Assembly: GCA_016705325.1 (NCBI GenBank)
Contig: JADIYJ010000003.1
Coordinates: 1-64,000 of the forward strand
Reading direction: 5' to 3'
Source of the DNA: Pseudomonadota bacterium
Lineage (GTDB): Bacteria; Pseudomonadota; Gammaproteobacteria; Steroidobacterales; Steroidobacteraceae
DNA: 64,000 bases
Shown: piece by piece, positions 1-8,314 of the stretch
Layout of the letters: each line of letters begins with the position of its first letter
How positions within the stretch are numbered: the first letter of the stretch is position 1
Notes under the pieces: model-generated
Databases searched by the model: none
Told to the model about the DNA's origin: nothing
The model's input: only the letters and a program-made list of their open reading frames with translations
Position numbers and translations under genes: made by a program

Positions 1-677
1 ATGGCCGGCGGCCACTCCCGTCGCCGCGGGCCGCACCAACGAGTTGCTGCTGGAGCAGGCGCGGTGCGGCCGGCGCGTAGTACGGCTGAAAGGCGGCGAC
101 GCCGTTTATCTTCGGCCGCGCGGCTAGAGACGAATTCCTCGAGCGGCATGGCATCCTTTCGAGTCATGCCGAGCATCACGGCAACATCGCCCTGTGGCGT
201 CTACGTCGCCGAATCGCTCACGCATCGTGAGCACGCGCAGTCCGTGCGGTTCGTGACGGCGCACAGCCTCGACTCGATGGGCGGCCCCGACTGGGCCACG
301 CTGGCAAAGGAGCGGCAGACGCCAAGCGCTGTACATGGAGTGGCGGGGCTCGGCACCATTCGCGACCAGCTTCGTACAGCGCACGGACGCGCGCCTTCGA
401 CGCCAGTAGCCATTGGCGAAAAACAGTTTCGCGCTCGAACTGAGCGCGTGGTGCTCGCGACCCTCGCCGAACTCGAGGATGCCGGACGCGCTGCCGCCGT
501 GCAGTCGCCTGCCCTGGTCATCGTGGGCGGTGACCGCCTGGCCGAAAACTGCACTGGTTCGGCTCGGCACCTGTTTATTGGCGCGCGTTACGGGCGGCGT
601 CGAGGCTCGGCCGGCCGCGTCCGGTCACTGGGCTTGCCAGCTCCGCTCCGCAAACACCGAGCCGGGCGTCGGGATAG
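1..677 (+). pseudogene. cobA: Decayed uroporphyrinogen-III C-methyltransferase (cobA/SUMT-like), 5' end outside window
   Basis: Intact homologues methylate uroporphyrinogen III to precorrin-2 for siroheme or cobalamin synthesis. Family signatures can be followed left to right, but only by changing frame several times. They are a TNELLLEQA segment, then RLKGGDA, then an FIFGRAA-like stretch reached by a frameshift, then THREHAQSVRFVTAH, WATLAKERQT, APSTPVAI, RVVLATLAEL and SPALVIVGG. The C-terminal WFGSAPVYWRALRAA segment lies in yet another frame, and its frame closes with TAG at 675-677. A stop interrupts the first frame near 124. The 3' end overlaps the convergent TonB-receptor remnant. Frameshifts are as dense here as in that neighbour, so either both genes decayed or this stretch carries sequence errors. 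Confidence 0.75.
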
Positions 678-2723
678 CGGTAGTTGCCGAACGCAAATGG
701 CCCGGTCTTTGCATACGCACGGTCGAGCGCATTGTTCACGCGCAACGTCCGCTGACCAGCGCGCTAGCGTCGAAATTCCAGCGCGCCCGGAGATTCAGCA
801 GTTCGTGGCCGGTGTGGCGATGGGCATTGGCGGCGTCGACGAAGTAGTCGCCCACCGCTTTGAGCCATCCGGCTTTGCTGGCCACCGCGGGCAATGGCGG
901 ACTCGAGCGCGGCACGCACAGGTCGCGCGGCGCTGTGGCGCTCACGTCGTTGCCTGCTGTGATTGTCTCGCCGCCCCCTCGATAGCGCGGGAAAACTCGT
1001 AGCGATGCCTGGCGTGCGTGCCAGCGACGGTTGCGGAGAGCGCGTCCAGCGCCTGCCACGTCAGCGTGTACTCCACGCCCGCCCGGCGAGGGGCGACCCT
1101 GGCTAACGTAAAGCCGTTCGAATCGCGGAGGATGACGTTGTCCTTGCGCATGTCGAACCCGGCGATTCGCCGCGCCAGCTTCCGCGCGCGAACTTCAGGC
1201 CGATTTCACAAGCGTCCACCGCCGGAATCCAGGTCGGCGACCGACTGATGCGCTGCAACCGGTAGAGCTCGGTCATCTCCGGCCGGACGGAACCCGCGCG
1301 ATGCGTTGATGCAGCATCAGGCCTGTATGCGTCCCAGCGCAGGCTGAGCTTGGGCCGCGTTGGTGGAAAGAATCGCTGCGATCGGCAGGCCTGCTGTACA
1401 GGCAACCCGCGGGCAGGCACGGCACGCCGTCTTCGTCCGTGTTGCCGGCGAGCATGTGGTTGTCGTAGTCGTAGTTGACGTACTCAACGCGCAAGCCTGC
1501 ACCGGCGTGCAGGGAGGGCGTCAATGCATAGTCGAGCTGCGCGTAGCCGCCGGCCACGTTGGACGTGACGCTGTAGTCGTAATGCAGGCCGGCTGGACGG
1601 ATCGCATTGGCGGCCGGGCTGCCGCCGGTCGTGGGCCCATCCTGGTCTTCGACCAGGAACGAGTCCGCCCACTCGAGGTCGAGTCCTGTGATGAGCGAGA
1701 GGCGGTCGCCGAGGTCCCAGTCGAAGCTCGTCATCACGCCCGCGCTCTCCTGGCCGTTGCGTTCGACGGGCTGGCCGAGGAGAAAGTGCTGCAGGAAATC
1801 CATGCGCGATGTGCGGAAGTACGGCCGCAGTTCGAGCCGGCCGGGCAGGGCTGCCTGTGGCTGCACCAGTCCGGTGATGCGCACGGCACTGGCGTTGCGA
1901 TAGGCCTCGGGGTTCAGGTTCTGTTCGCGCAAGTCCGGGTCGCGGTAGGCATTTTCACCGAGGATGAATCCGGCCGTCTGCTGCTCGAGCTTCGTCGCCG
2001 CGAGGTCGAACCGCGAGGGAATGCTGCCTTCCACGCCGGTCGTGAGCGTGGCGTTGAGCTTGCCCTCGTCGAAACCGGACTGGTCACGCCAGCCGCCGTC
2101 GTGTGTATACAGCGCCTTGAGGCCGAGACCAGTGATCTCGCCCCGGTGCGAAGCGACCAGGCTGCCGCGCGCGTACTGGTCCGGGCCGAGTCCGAGTCCC
2201 AGTTGCCAGGGTGCCAGTTGCAGTGGCGCGTCCTGCAGCACGTTGATCGTGCCGTGCACGGAATTCGAGCCGTACAGCGCCGATCCGGTGCCGCGCAGGA
2301 TCTCGATCGCGTCCGCCTGCTCGGTGTTGATCTCGAGCATCTCGTTGACGTTGCAGAAGCCCACGGGACGGATCGGCACGCCGTTTTCAAGAACAGGAAC
2401 GCGCCGCACGAGCCGGCGCCGGTCAGCACCGGTGAGCGGATCGCGGTGAGGCTTTCCTGTCCGCTGCCACGCTGCACCATCACGCCGGGCACGCGGTTGA
2501 GCGCCTCCGAACTGTGCGTGGCGCCGAGCAGATCGATGGCGTCGCGGTCGATGCGACCGATGCTGAGGGGTGTCGCCAGCACGGCCACCGGCTGCCGTTG
2601 CGCGGTCACGAGGATCGCCTCGAGCGGCGGCGAGGCTTCCCGCGCAGCTGTGGCTGCGGTGATGCCCGCGCCAGCGACGAGGCACGCCAGGCCGCGTGCC
2701 GTTCGGAAGTTCAGCAAAGTCAT
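625..2723 (-). pseudogene. TonB-dependent outer-membrane receptor, multiply frameshifted
   Basis: The gene starts at ATG 2723 (MTLLNFRTARG, signal-peptide-like). A plug domain follows with LEAILVTAQRQPVAV, EALNRVPGVMVQRGSGQESL and, after a frameshift near 2395, VLENGVPIRPVGFCNVNEM and ILRGTGSALYGSNSVHGTINV. The beta-barrel part is readable to about 1380. It then continues in other frames as PEMTELYRLQR (about 1270), RAGVEYTLTWQALDAL (about 1060), GDYFVDAANAHRHTGHELLNLRARW (about 800) and RVNNALDRAYAKTGPFAFGNYRYP (about 700). The C-terminus ends near TGA 625-627. At least five frameshifts are needed, so no functional receptor can be made from this sequence as read. Such receptors import iron-siderophore or cobalamin. 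The cobA-like neighbour hints at the corrinoid type, which is an inference. Confidence 0.85.
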
Positions 2724-2836
2724 GGGGGTGGGATTCAGCAGTGGCGCGGGATGCAGTGTCGCCGGTCATTATCACCGACCCGGCGCGGGAGTGGAGTCGA
2801 CGTTTGCTACCATCGCCGCACCTTCTGGAGCTGGCA

Positions 2837-5164
2837 ATGCGAATCCCATTCGTCACCCGCCGCTTGCGCACCCATCGACTGCAATCTCCGACCCGTCCGG
2901 CGTGGACGCGGAGTGCGCTGCTGGCGTGCGTCGGCATCGCCGGCATGGCTCACGGCCTGCCCGCGCAGGCGGCTGCAGCGGAGAACAGCGTACAAGGCGC
3001 GCCGGTGCAGGCTGCATCCGAAGCCGCGCGTCCCCGCATCGGGCTGGTGTTGAGCGGTGGCGGTGCCCGCGGCGCAGCTCACGTTGGCGTGATCCGCATG
3101 CTCGAGGAAATGCACATCCCGATCGACGCAATCGCTGGCACCAGCATGGGCGCGGTCGTGGGCGGGCTCTATGCCGCAGGCCTGAGCGGCGACGAAATCG
3201 AGCGCGTATTCCACGATCTCGACTGGCAGGAAATGATCCGGGACCGCGCGCCACGTCGCGAGCGTGCCTATCGCCGCAAGCAGGACGACCGCAACATCCT
3301 CGCCAAGGGTGCGCTCGGCGTGAACACGAGTGCCGGCGTCGTGCTGCCGCTCGGCCTCGTGCAGGGCCACAAGATCACGCAGGTGCTGCGTGATTCCACG
3401 GTCCGTGTCGCCGACGTGCAGGACTTCGACCAGCTGCCGACCCGTTTCCGCGCGCTCGCGACCGATCTCGAAACGGGCGAGCCCGTCGTCATGGGACAGG
3501 GCGACCTGGTGACGGTCCTGCGCGCGAGCATGTCGGCCCCGGGCGTCCTTGCGCCCGTCGAGATGAATGGCCGGCTGCTGGTGGATGGCGGCCTCGTCGA
3601 CAACCTGCCCGTCGAACTCGCGCAGGGCATGGGTGTCGACCGGCTCATCGTCGTCGACGTGAGCTTTCCGCTGGCGAAGCGGGCTGGGCTGGGCTCGGCG
3701 TTCGACATCACGAACCAGATGGTCGGCATCATGGTCCGGCGGGGCACGCTTGAGTCCAAGCGGCACCTGCAGCCGGGCGACGTGCTGATCGAGCCCGACC
3801 TGGGCCCGATGACCGCGATCGATTTCGGCCGCATGCCGCAGGTGATGGAGCAGGGGAGGATCGCGGCTCATGCGCAGGCCTCGGCACTCGCGGCGCTTGC
3901 CATGCCGCCTGCTGACTACGAGCGCTATGTTGCGCAGCGGGCACGCACGACGGAGCCCGTCGTGCAGGTCGCGTTCGTGCGACCGGGCACTCAGTCGCAG
4001 GACGAAGCGCGCCGGGTCGAGGCGGTTTTCGGCGACCTGGCCGGCCAGCCCCTCGACCGGCCGGAGTTGCAGGCACGCCTCGCCTCGCAGTACCGCCTCG
4101 ACGATTTCGAATCCGTCGACTATCGCATCGTCCGCAACGAGGCGAGCGAGCGCGGACTGGAGATCGACCTGCGCCGCAAGTCCTGGGGCCCGACCTTCCT
4201 GCGGCTCGGGGTGGGCGTGGAAAACGATTTTGAAGGCGGCGCCACGGCGAATGCAGCGGCGCAGCTGCGCATGACGCGCCTCAATACGCTCGATGCCGAA
4301 TGGATCATCGACGGCCAGATCGGCGAGGAGCCGACGCTGCGGACCGAGTTCTACCAGCCGCTGTCGCTGCGGCGGCCCTATTTCATCGCACCCGCGTTCC
4401 GTTACGAGCAGGCCACGCTGCAGATCGTCAGCGACGAGGGACAGCGGCTCGCGCGTTATCGCACTCGCGACACCGAGGTATCGCTGGCCGTGGGTGCGGA
4501 GCTGTCGAACTGGGGCGAGGTACGCGTGCGCCTGCGGCGCGGCGATGGCAGCAGCCACGTGCTGGTTGGCGATCCCGGACTGCCGACAGCCGAGTTCGAC
4601 CTTGGCGGCGCCTTCGTCAACTTCGGTTATGACCGGCTCGACAGCGGCTATTTCCCGAAGCAAGGCCAGGCCTTCCGGGCGAGCTGGCTCGCCGACCGCG
4701 AATCGCTCGGCGCCACACGCGATGCCGACATCATTCGGGCATCGTGGCAACTGGCTCGCAGTCGCGGCCGCTACAGCCTGGTGTGGTCGATGGACGGCGG
4801 TTCGGCTCTCGACGACCAGGTCGTTTCGCCGCAGGAACTCTTCACGCTCGGCGGCCTGTTCGACATCTCCGGGCTCGCCTCCGACGCCAGGGTGGGCACA
4901 CAGTACGGGATTGCGCGCGCCATCCTGTACCGCCGTATCAGCCGGGGCGGCACGGGCTTCTTCGAGTTCCCGGCCTACGTCGGCTTCTCCGTGGAAGCAG
5001 GCAATGTGTGGGCGACCCGCGATGACGTCGACTTCGGCGACCTCGAAACGGGCGGCAGCCTGTTCCTCGGCGCCGAGAGCCCGTTCGGCCCGGTCTACCT
5101 GGCCGCGGGCCTCGCGAGGGGAGGCGAACGGGCCTTCTACCTCTACCTCGGCAAGACGTTCTGA
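2837..5164 (+). CDS. Patatin-like phospholipase with C-terminal BamA-type barrel (PlpD/type Vd autotransporter-like)
   Basis: The 775-residue protein has a hydrophobic signal region (about 25-46). A patatin domain follows, with oxyanion loop GGGARG (74-79), nucleophile elbow GTSMG (Ser103) and catalytic Asp in DGG (Asp250). A POTRA-like linker (about 330-410) leads to a long C-terminal beta-barrel that ends in a terminal Phe (YLYLGKTF), as outer-membrane barrels do. The family hydrolyses acyl chains of phospholipids and its barrel anchors or secretes the patatin domain. ATG 2837 was chosen because GGAG lies six bases upstream and a signal peptide follows directly. The gene is divergent from the TonB-receptor remnant. 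No defect is seen and codon use matches the core genes. Confidence 0.92.
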   Translation: MRIPFVTRRLRTHRLQSPTRPAWTRSALLACVGIAGMAHGLPAQAAAAENSVQGAPVQAASEAARPRIGLVLSGGGARGAAHVGVIRMLEEMHIPIDAIAGTSMGAVVGGLYAAGLSGDEIERVFHDLDWQEMIRDRAPRRERAYRRKQDDRNILAKGALGVNTSAGVVLPLGLVQGHKITQVLRDSTVRVADVQDFDQLPTRFRALATDLETGEPVVMGQGDLVTVLRASMSAPGVLAPVEMNGRLLVDGGLVDNLPVELAQGMGVDRLIVVDVSFPLAKRAGLGSAFDITNQMVGIMVRRGTLESKRHLQPGDVLIEPDLGPMTAIDFGRMPQVMEQGRIAAHAQASALAALAMPPADYERYVAQRARTTEPVVQVAFVRPGTQSQDEARRVEAVFGDLAGQPLDRPELQARLASQYRLDDFESVDYRIVRNEASERGLEIDLRRKSWGPTFLRLGVGVENDFEGGATANAAAQLRMTRLNTLDAEWIIDGQIGEEPTLRTEFYQPLSLRRPYFIAPAFRYEQATLQIVSDEGQRLARYRTRDTEVSLAVGAELSNWGEVRVRLRRGDGSSHVLVGDPGLPTAEFDLGGAFVNFGYDRLDSGYFPKQGQAFRASWLADRESLGATRDADIIRASWQLARSRGRYSLVWSMDGGSALDDQVVSPQELFTLGGLFDISGLASDARVGTQYGIARAILYRRISRGGTGFFEFPAYVGFSVEAGNVWATRDDVDFGDLETGGSLFLGAESPFGPVYLAAGLARGGERAFYLYLGKTF

Positions 5165-5222
5165 GCGGTTGGGCGGGGCGCGTCCGGAAAGGCTAAAATG
5201 CCGGTCTTCCCGGAGAGTGCCC

Positions 5223-5465
5223 ATGGCCATCGCCAATGAACAGAACCTGCGGCAGCCGCTGCCCGCGTCGCGTCCTTACGGACTGCGCGTCCGCGCGCGC
5301 CGCAACGACCCGTTCCGTCACCTCGTGGGCGATGACTGGCAGAAGGAGCACTGGTTCGCGAGTCGTGCCGAGCGCGATGCCGCCCTGGCGCAGATGAGTG
5401 GCCGGTATGTCTATTTCCGTCCCGGTGACGCTCCCACGCTCGACTTTGAAAAAGTCGATCCCTGA
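5223..5465 (+). CDS. Small hypothetical protein, 80 aa
   Basis: This short charged protein begins MAIANEQNLRQPLP and ends FEKVDP. It is soluble in appearance, with an Arg-rich centre (GLRVRARRNDPFRHLV) and a Trp/His patch (DDWQKEHWF), and has no signal peptide or membrane segment. The layout, a short polar head then a segment describing 'Asp/Trp/His...Arg-Ala-Glu-Arg-Asp-Ala', looks like a conserved small protein rather than noise, but I do not recognise a named family. It lies 58 bases after the phospholipase on the same strand, with a GGAGAG-like ribosome site just before the ATG. A kinase-like gene faces it 55 bases downstream. Confidence 0.6.
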   Translation: MAIANEQNLRQPLPASRPYGLRVRARRNDPFRHLVGDDWQKEHWFASRAERDAALAQMSGRYVYFRPGDAPTLDFEKVDP

Positions 5466-5520
5466 GCAGTAGACCCGTAGAAATCGACCCCTGAGTATCG
5501 ACCAGAGTCGTCGCGGCTGT

Positions 5521-6195
5521 TCATTGGCCGCGGTCGCCGGCCCCTTCGCGGTCGGACCAGCCCAGCCAACCCCGCGTCACCCACCGATAGGCAGGTTTGC
5601 CCGTGCGCATCCAGATCGCGGCCGGCCAGGAACGGCGCGCGAGGATGGCGCGTTGCCGTGCGGTCAGCCGCTCCGGGCAATAGCTGCGTTTGTGTTTCAT
5701 CAGGTGCCGCAAGTCGTCGTAAGCCAGGACGCGGAAGCGCCAGCCGCGATAGCGCGGGCGCATCGCGAGCTGAAAATCGACGATGGCCGGCGAGCCATCG
5801 GGTGCGACGAGCCAGTTCGGTTCCTTGGCCAGGTCGTTGTGCACCACGCCGGCCGCATGCAGACGCCGGACCAGTCGCAGCGCTTCGCGGTAGTACCCGG
5901 GATCGCGTGGCTGGATTCGCTGCATCGGTTGGCCGTCGAGCCAGGAGCGCCGCAGGCGGTAGCCGTCCCATTGCAGCAGTCGCGGCAAGCCCGGCACCTG
6001 CTGCAGCGCTGCAAGTGCGCGCGCTTCGCGGGCCGCGAGTCGTCGCGCCGCGAGCCGCAGCCACCAGCGCGCATCGCGCGTGTCGCGCTCGATGCAGGCG
6101 GAACCCGCGCGGGAACCCTGCGCCGGCAGGTCGAGGCGACAGACGGAACCCAGCAGGTCGCGCTTGAGCACGGTGCGCGACGTGGGCCCGCTCAC
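5521..6195 (-). CDS. RIO/lipopolysaccharide-kinase-like protein, 224 aa
   Basis: The catalytic part of a protein-kinase fold is visible. LHAAGVVHNDLAKEPNWLV matches the catalytic loop (HxDxxxxN) and AIVDFQLAM matches the metal-binding DFx segment. This arrangement is typical of RIO, Kdo-kinase and small serine/threonine kinase-like proteins of proteobacteria. The N-lobe is short and no clear glycine loop is visible. A GTG start at 6195 is preferred because it overlaps the stop of the upstream gene by four bases (GTGA), so the two are probably translationally coupled. A longer reading frame upstream would run deep into that gene. Phosphorylation of a lipid or sugar substrate is possible, but nothing in the sequence proves it. 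Confidence 0.75.
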   Translation of the reverse strand: MSGPTSRTVLKRDLLGSVCRLDLPAQGSRAGSACIERDTRDARWWLRLAARRLAAREARALAALQQVPGLPRLLQWDGYRLRRSWLDGQPMQRIQPRDPGYYREALRLVRRLHAAGVVHNDLAKEPNWLVAPDGSPAIVDFQLAMRPRYRGWRFRVLAYDDLRHLMKHKRSYCPERLTARQRAILARRSWPAAIWMRTGKPAYRWVTRGWLGWSDREGAGDRGQ

Positions 6196-6809
6196 GGCAG
6201 CCGCCACCAGGGGGCGAAAGCTCCCGCGTGCTGCAGTCCGTGCGCCGCCTGCATCAGCGCGAGGGCCAGCAGCAGGCTGCCGGCGTCGAGCACGGCTTTC
6301 CACACCACGCGCGGCTGGATCTGCAGCAACTCCGGCACCGAATAGCGTGACCCGTCCGGAAGCAGCGCCGGAACCTGCTCGCGGTAGCGACGCGCCGCTG
6401 CGCCATGCGTGCTCTCGAGCAGCGCGTCCTCGGCCCGCATGGCACCGACGTGCAGCAGGGCGGCGATGCCCGTCAGCGCCAGCAGCAGCACGACGCTGCG
6501 CGTGACGAGTCCGAGTCCGAACATGCCGACCAACGACAGCAGGTAGAGCGGGTGCCGGCAGGCGGCGTACGGCCCGACCTGGACCAGTGTCGCGTCCTTG
6601 CGACCGGCGATGAACAGCGAGGTCCAGAAGCGGCCCAGGGCCGCGAGGGCGACCAGCACGAATCCAAGGAACCCCACCAGGCCGCTCGCGAAACCCGTAA
6701 ACACAGGGCGCTCGGTCACGGCAACCAGGACGATGCAGACGATCACGGCCGATGCCATGAGGCGCACCCGCGGTGTGCTGCGGGAGTTGTTCACGGGGTC
6801 GGGCTGCAC
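6192..6809 (-). CDS. Isoprenylcysteine carboxyl methyltransferase-family membrane protein
   Basis: The 205-residue protein has about five hydrophobic segments (near 17-35, 41-58, 93-115, 118-130 and 175-190). The motif GPYAACRHPLYLLSLVG is characteristic of ICMT/PEMT-type membrane methyltransferases, in which the RHPxY core contributes to S-adenosylmethionine binding. The C-terminal EER-like element appears as RYREQVPALLP, also usual for the family. The substrate is unknown; bacterial members act on lipids or are uncharacterised. It is the first gene of a two-gene unit with the kinase-like gene, whose GTG start lies inside its stop region. marC diverges from it 41 bases away, so a short shared promoter region lies between. 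Confidence 0.82.
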   Translation of the reverse strand: MQPDPVNNSRSTPRVRLMASAVIVCIVLVAVTERPVFTGFASGLVGFLGFVLVALAALGRFWTSLFIAGRKDATLVQVGPYAACRHPLYLLSLVGMFGLGLVTRSVVLLLALTGIAALLHVGAMRAEDALLESTHGAAARRYREQVPALLPDGSRYSVPELLQIQPRVVWKAVLDAGSLLLALALMQAAHGLQHAGAFAPWWRLP

Positions 6810-6850
6810 GGTGTCATGCAGGCATTCTAGCCGCCGGTTAAAGTACGCGG

Positions 6851-7552
6851 ATGAACTGGCTCGGTCTCTATTTCAGCTCGCTGCTGGCGGCGCTGCTCGC
6901 GATCCTGCCGATCGTGAACCCGTTCGGCGCCGTGCCGCTGGTCATGTCCGCTTCCGGGCACCTGCCCGAGCAGGAGCGCCTGCGCCAGATTCGCCGCGCC
7001 TGCGTCTACACCTTTTTCCTGATGTCGGGCTTCCTCGTCGCGGGTGGCCTGATCATGAATTTCTTCGGCATCTCGCTGCCCGGCATGCGTATCGCCGGCG
7101 GTCTGATCGTCGCGTTCCTGGGCTTCCAGATGCTGTTTCCGAACCCGATTTCGGACAAGGAAGCGATGACCAAGGCGGCCGGCGAGAGTTACGACATCGC
7201 TTTCACACCGCTCGCCATGCCGGGCCTGAGTGGCCCTGGCACGTTCGCCGTCGTGATGAGTCTCTCGTCGCAGGCCGCGGCCAGGAAAGGCTACCTGAGC
7301 ATCGTCGATTTCATGGGCGTTCTCACCGCGATCCTGCTGACGGCGCTGCTCAGCTGGTTCGTGCTCCGCGGTGCCGAACGCGTCAATCGGCTGCTCGGCG
7401 CCACGGGCATGGTCGCGCTGACGCGCTTGACCGGTTTCCTGATGATCTCGATCGGTGTGCAGTTCCTGATCCACGGCACGACCATGATCCTGCACGATCC
7501 CGCATTCTGGTCGGGCCTGGCCGAAGCGTTGCGTGCCGGCAAGGAGGGCTGA
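6851..7552 (+). CDS. marC: MarC/NAAT-family inner-membrane protein
   Basis: The 233-residue polytopic protein has six hydrophobic segments and family-typical motifs. These are ILPIVNPFGAVPLV near the N-terminus, GISLPGMRIAGGLIVAFLGFQML in the middle and TPLAMPGLSGPGTFAVVM, whose two halves carry the internally repeated Pro-Gly pattern. MarC proteins were once linked to multiple antibiotic resistance, but their transport role is unsettled. Length agrees with the family. The stop codon sits two bases before the ATG of msrA, so the two form an operon. No defect is visible. Confidence 0.9.
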   Translation: MNWLGLYFSSLLAALLAILPIVNPFGAVPLVMSASGHLPEQERLRQIRRACVYTFFLMSGFLVAGGLIMNFFGISLPGMRIAGGLIVAFLGFQMLFPNPISDKEAMTKAAGESYDIAFTPLAMPGLSGPGTFAVVMSLSSQAAARKGYLSIVDFMGVLTAILLTALLSWFVLRGAERVNRLLGATGMVALTRLTGFLMISIGVQFLIHGTTMILHDPAFWSGLAEALRAGKEG

Positions 7553-7554
7553 CA

Positions 7555-8214
7555 ATGTTTGCAACCCGCAAGAAGAAGCTCGACCTGCCGACGACCGACG
7601 AAGCGCTGCCTGGCCGCTCGCAGCCGCTGTCAGTGCCGGCGCGCCACTTCGTGAACGGCAATCGGCTCGAAGCACCGTTCCCTGCGGGCATGCAGCTCGC
7701 GCTGTTCGGGCTCGGCTGCTTCTGGGGCGCCGAGCGCAGGTTCTGGACGACACCCGGTGTCCACAGCACGCAGGTCGGCTACACGGGTGGCATTACCCCG
7801 AACCCCACGTACGAGGAAGTCTGCACCGGCTGCACCGGGCACAACGAAGTGGTGCGCGTGGTGTTCGACCCGCGGGAAATTTCCTACGAAGAACTGTTGC
7901 GCGTGTTCTGGGAATCGCACGACCCGACGCAGGGCATGCGCCAGGGCAACGACATCGGTACCCGGTATCGTTCCGGCATCTACGTCTACGATGACGCGCA
8001 GCGCGCGGCCGCGGAGAGCGGCGCGGCGACGTACGGCGCGAAGCTGCAGGCGGCGGGCTATCCCGCGATCACGACCGAGATACTCGCCGTGCCGGAGTTA
8101 TATTTCGCCGAGGACTACCACCAGCAGTACCTCGCGAAGAATCCGGATGGATACTGCGGCATCGGTGGCTGCGGGATTGCTTTTGGTCCCGATGGATCAC
8201 CCGCCAGACGTTAA
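7555..8214 (+). CDS. msrA: Peptide methionine (S)-S-oxide reductase MsrA
   Basis: The 219-residue enzyme reduces the S-epimer of methionine sulfoxide in proteins and free methionine, using thioredoxin as reductant. The catalytic GCFWG motif has its nucleophilic cysteine at residue 55. TQVGYTGG and NPTYEEVCTGCTGHNEVV follow, together with DPTQGMRQGNDIGTRYRS and EDYHQQYL, all standard MsrA blocks. Additional cysteines near the C-terminus (YCGIGGCG) could serve as resolving residues. About 45 residues precede the core, as in longer proteobacterial forms such as that of E. coli. An AGGAGGG ribosome site lies ahead of the ATG, within the end of marC. Confidence 0.96.
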   Translation: MFATRKKKLDLPTTDEALPGRSQPLSVPARHFVNGNRLEAPFPAGMQLALFGLGCFWGAERRFWTTPGVHSTQVGYTGGITPNPTYEEVCTGCTGHNEVVRVVFDPREISYEELLRVFWESHDPTQGMRQGNDIGTRYRSGIYVYDDAQRAAAESGAATYGAKLQAAGYPAITTEILAVPELYFAEDYHQQYLAKNPDGYCGIGGCGIAFGPDGSPARR

Positions 8215-8314
8215 GTCAAGTCGCAAGCGGTCCGATCGTGCGCGCGTTTGACGCCGCCTTGCGGCTGGTGCATCAATAGCTGCAGAACTACAACGACACG
8301 CAGGGGCCGCCGCC

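Noticed and set aside
1..1002. One long plus-strand open frame over the left edge
   Set aside because: Only parts match cobA-like text and those parts need other frames before and after; the 3' half covers the opposite-strand TonB-receptor remnant.
2807..5236. Long minus-strand open frame opposite the patatin phospholipase
   Set aside because: It is a high-GC mirror of the real gene; its text is His/Arg/Glu-rich with no family features, and the plus strand holds complete catalytic motifs.
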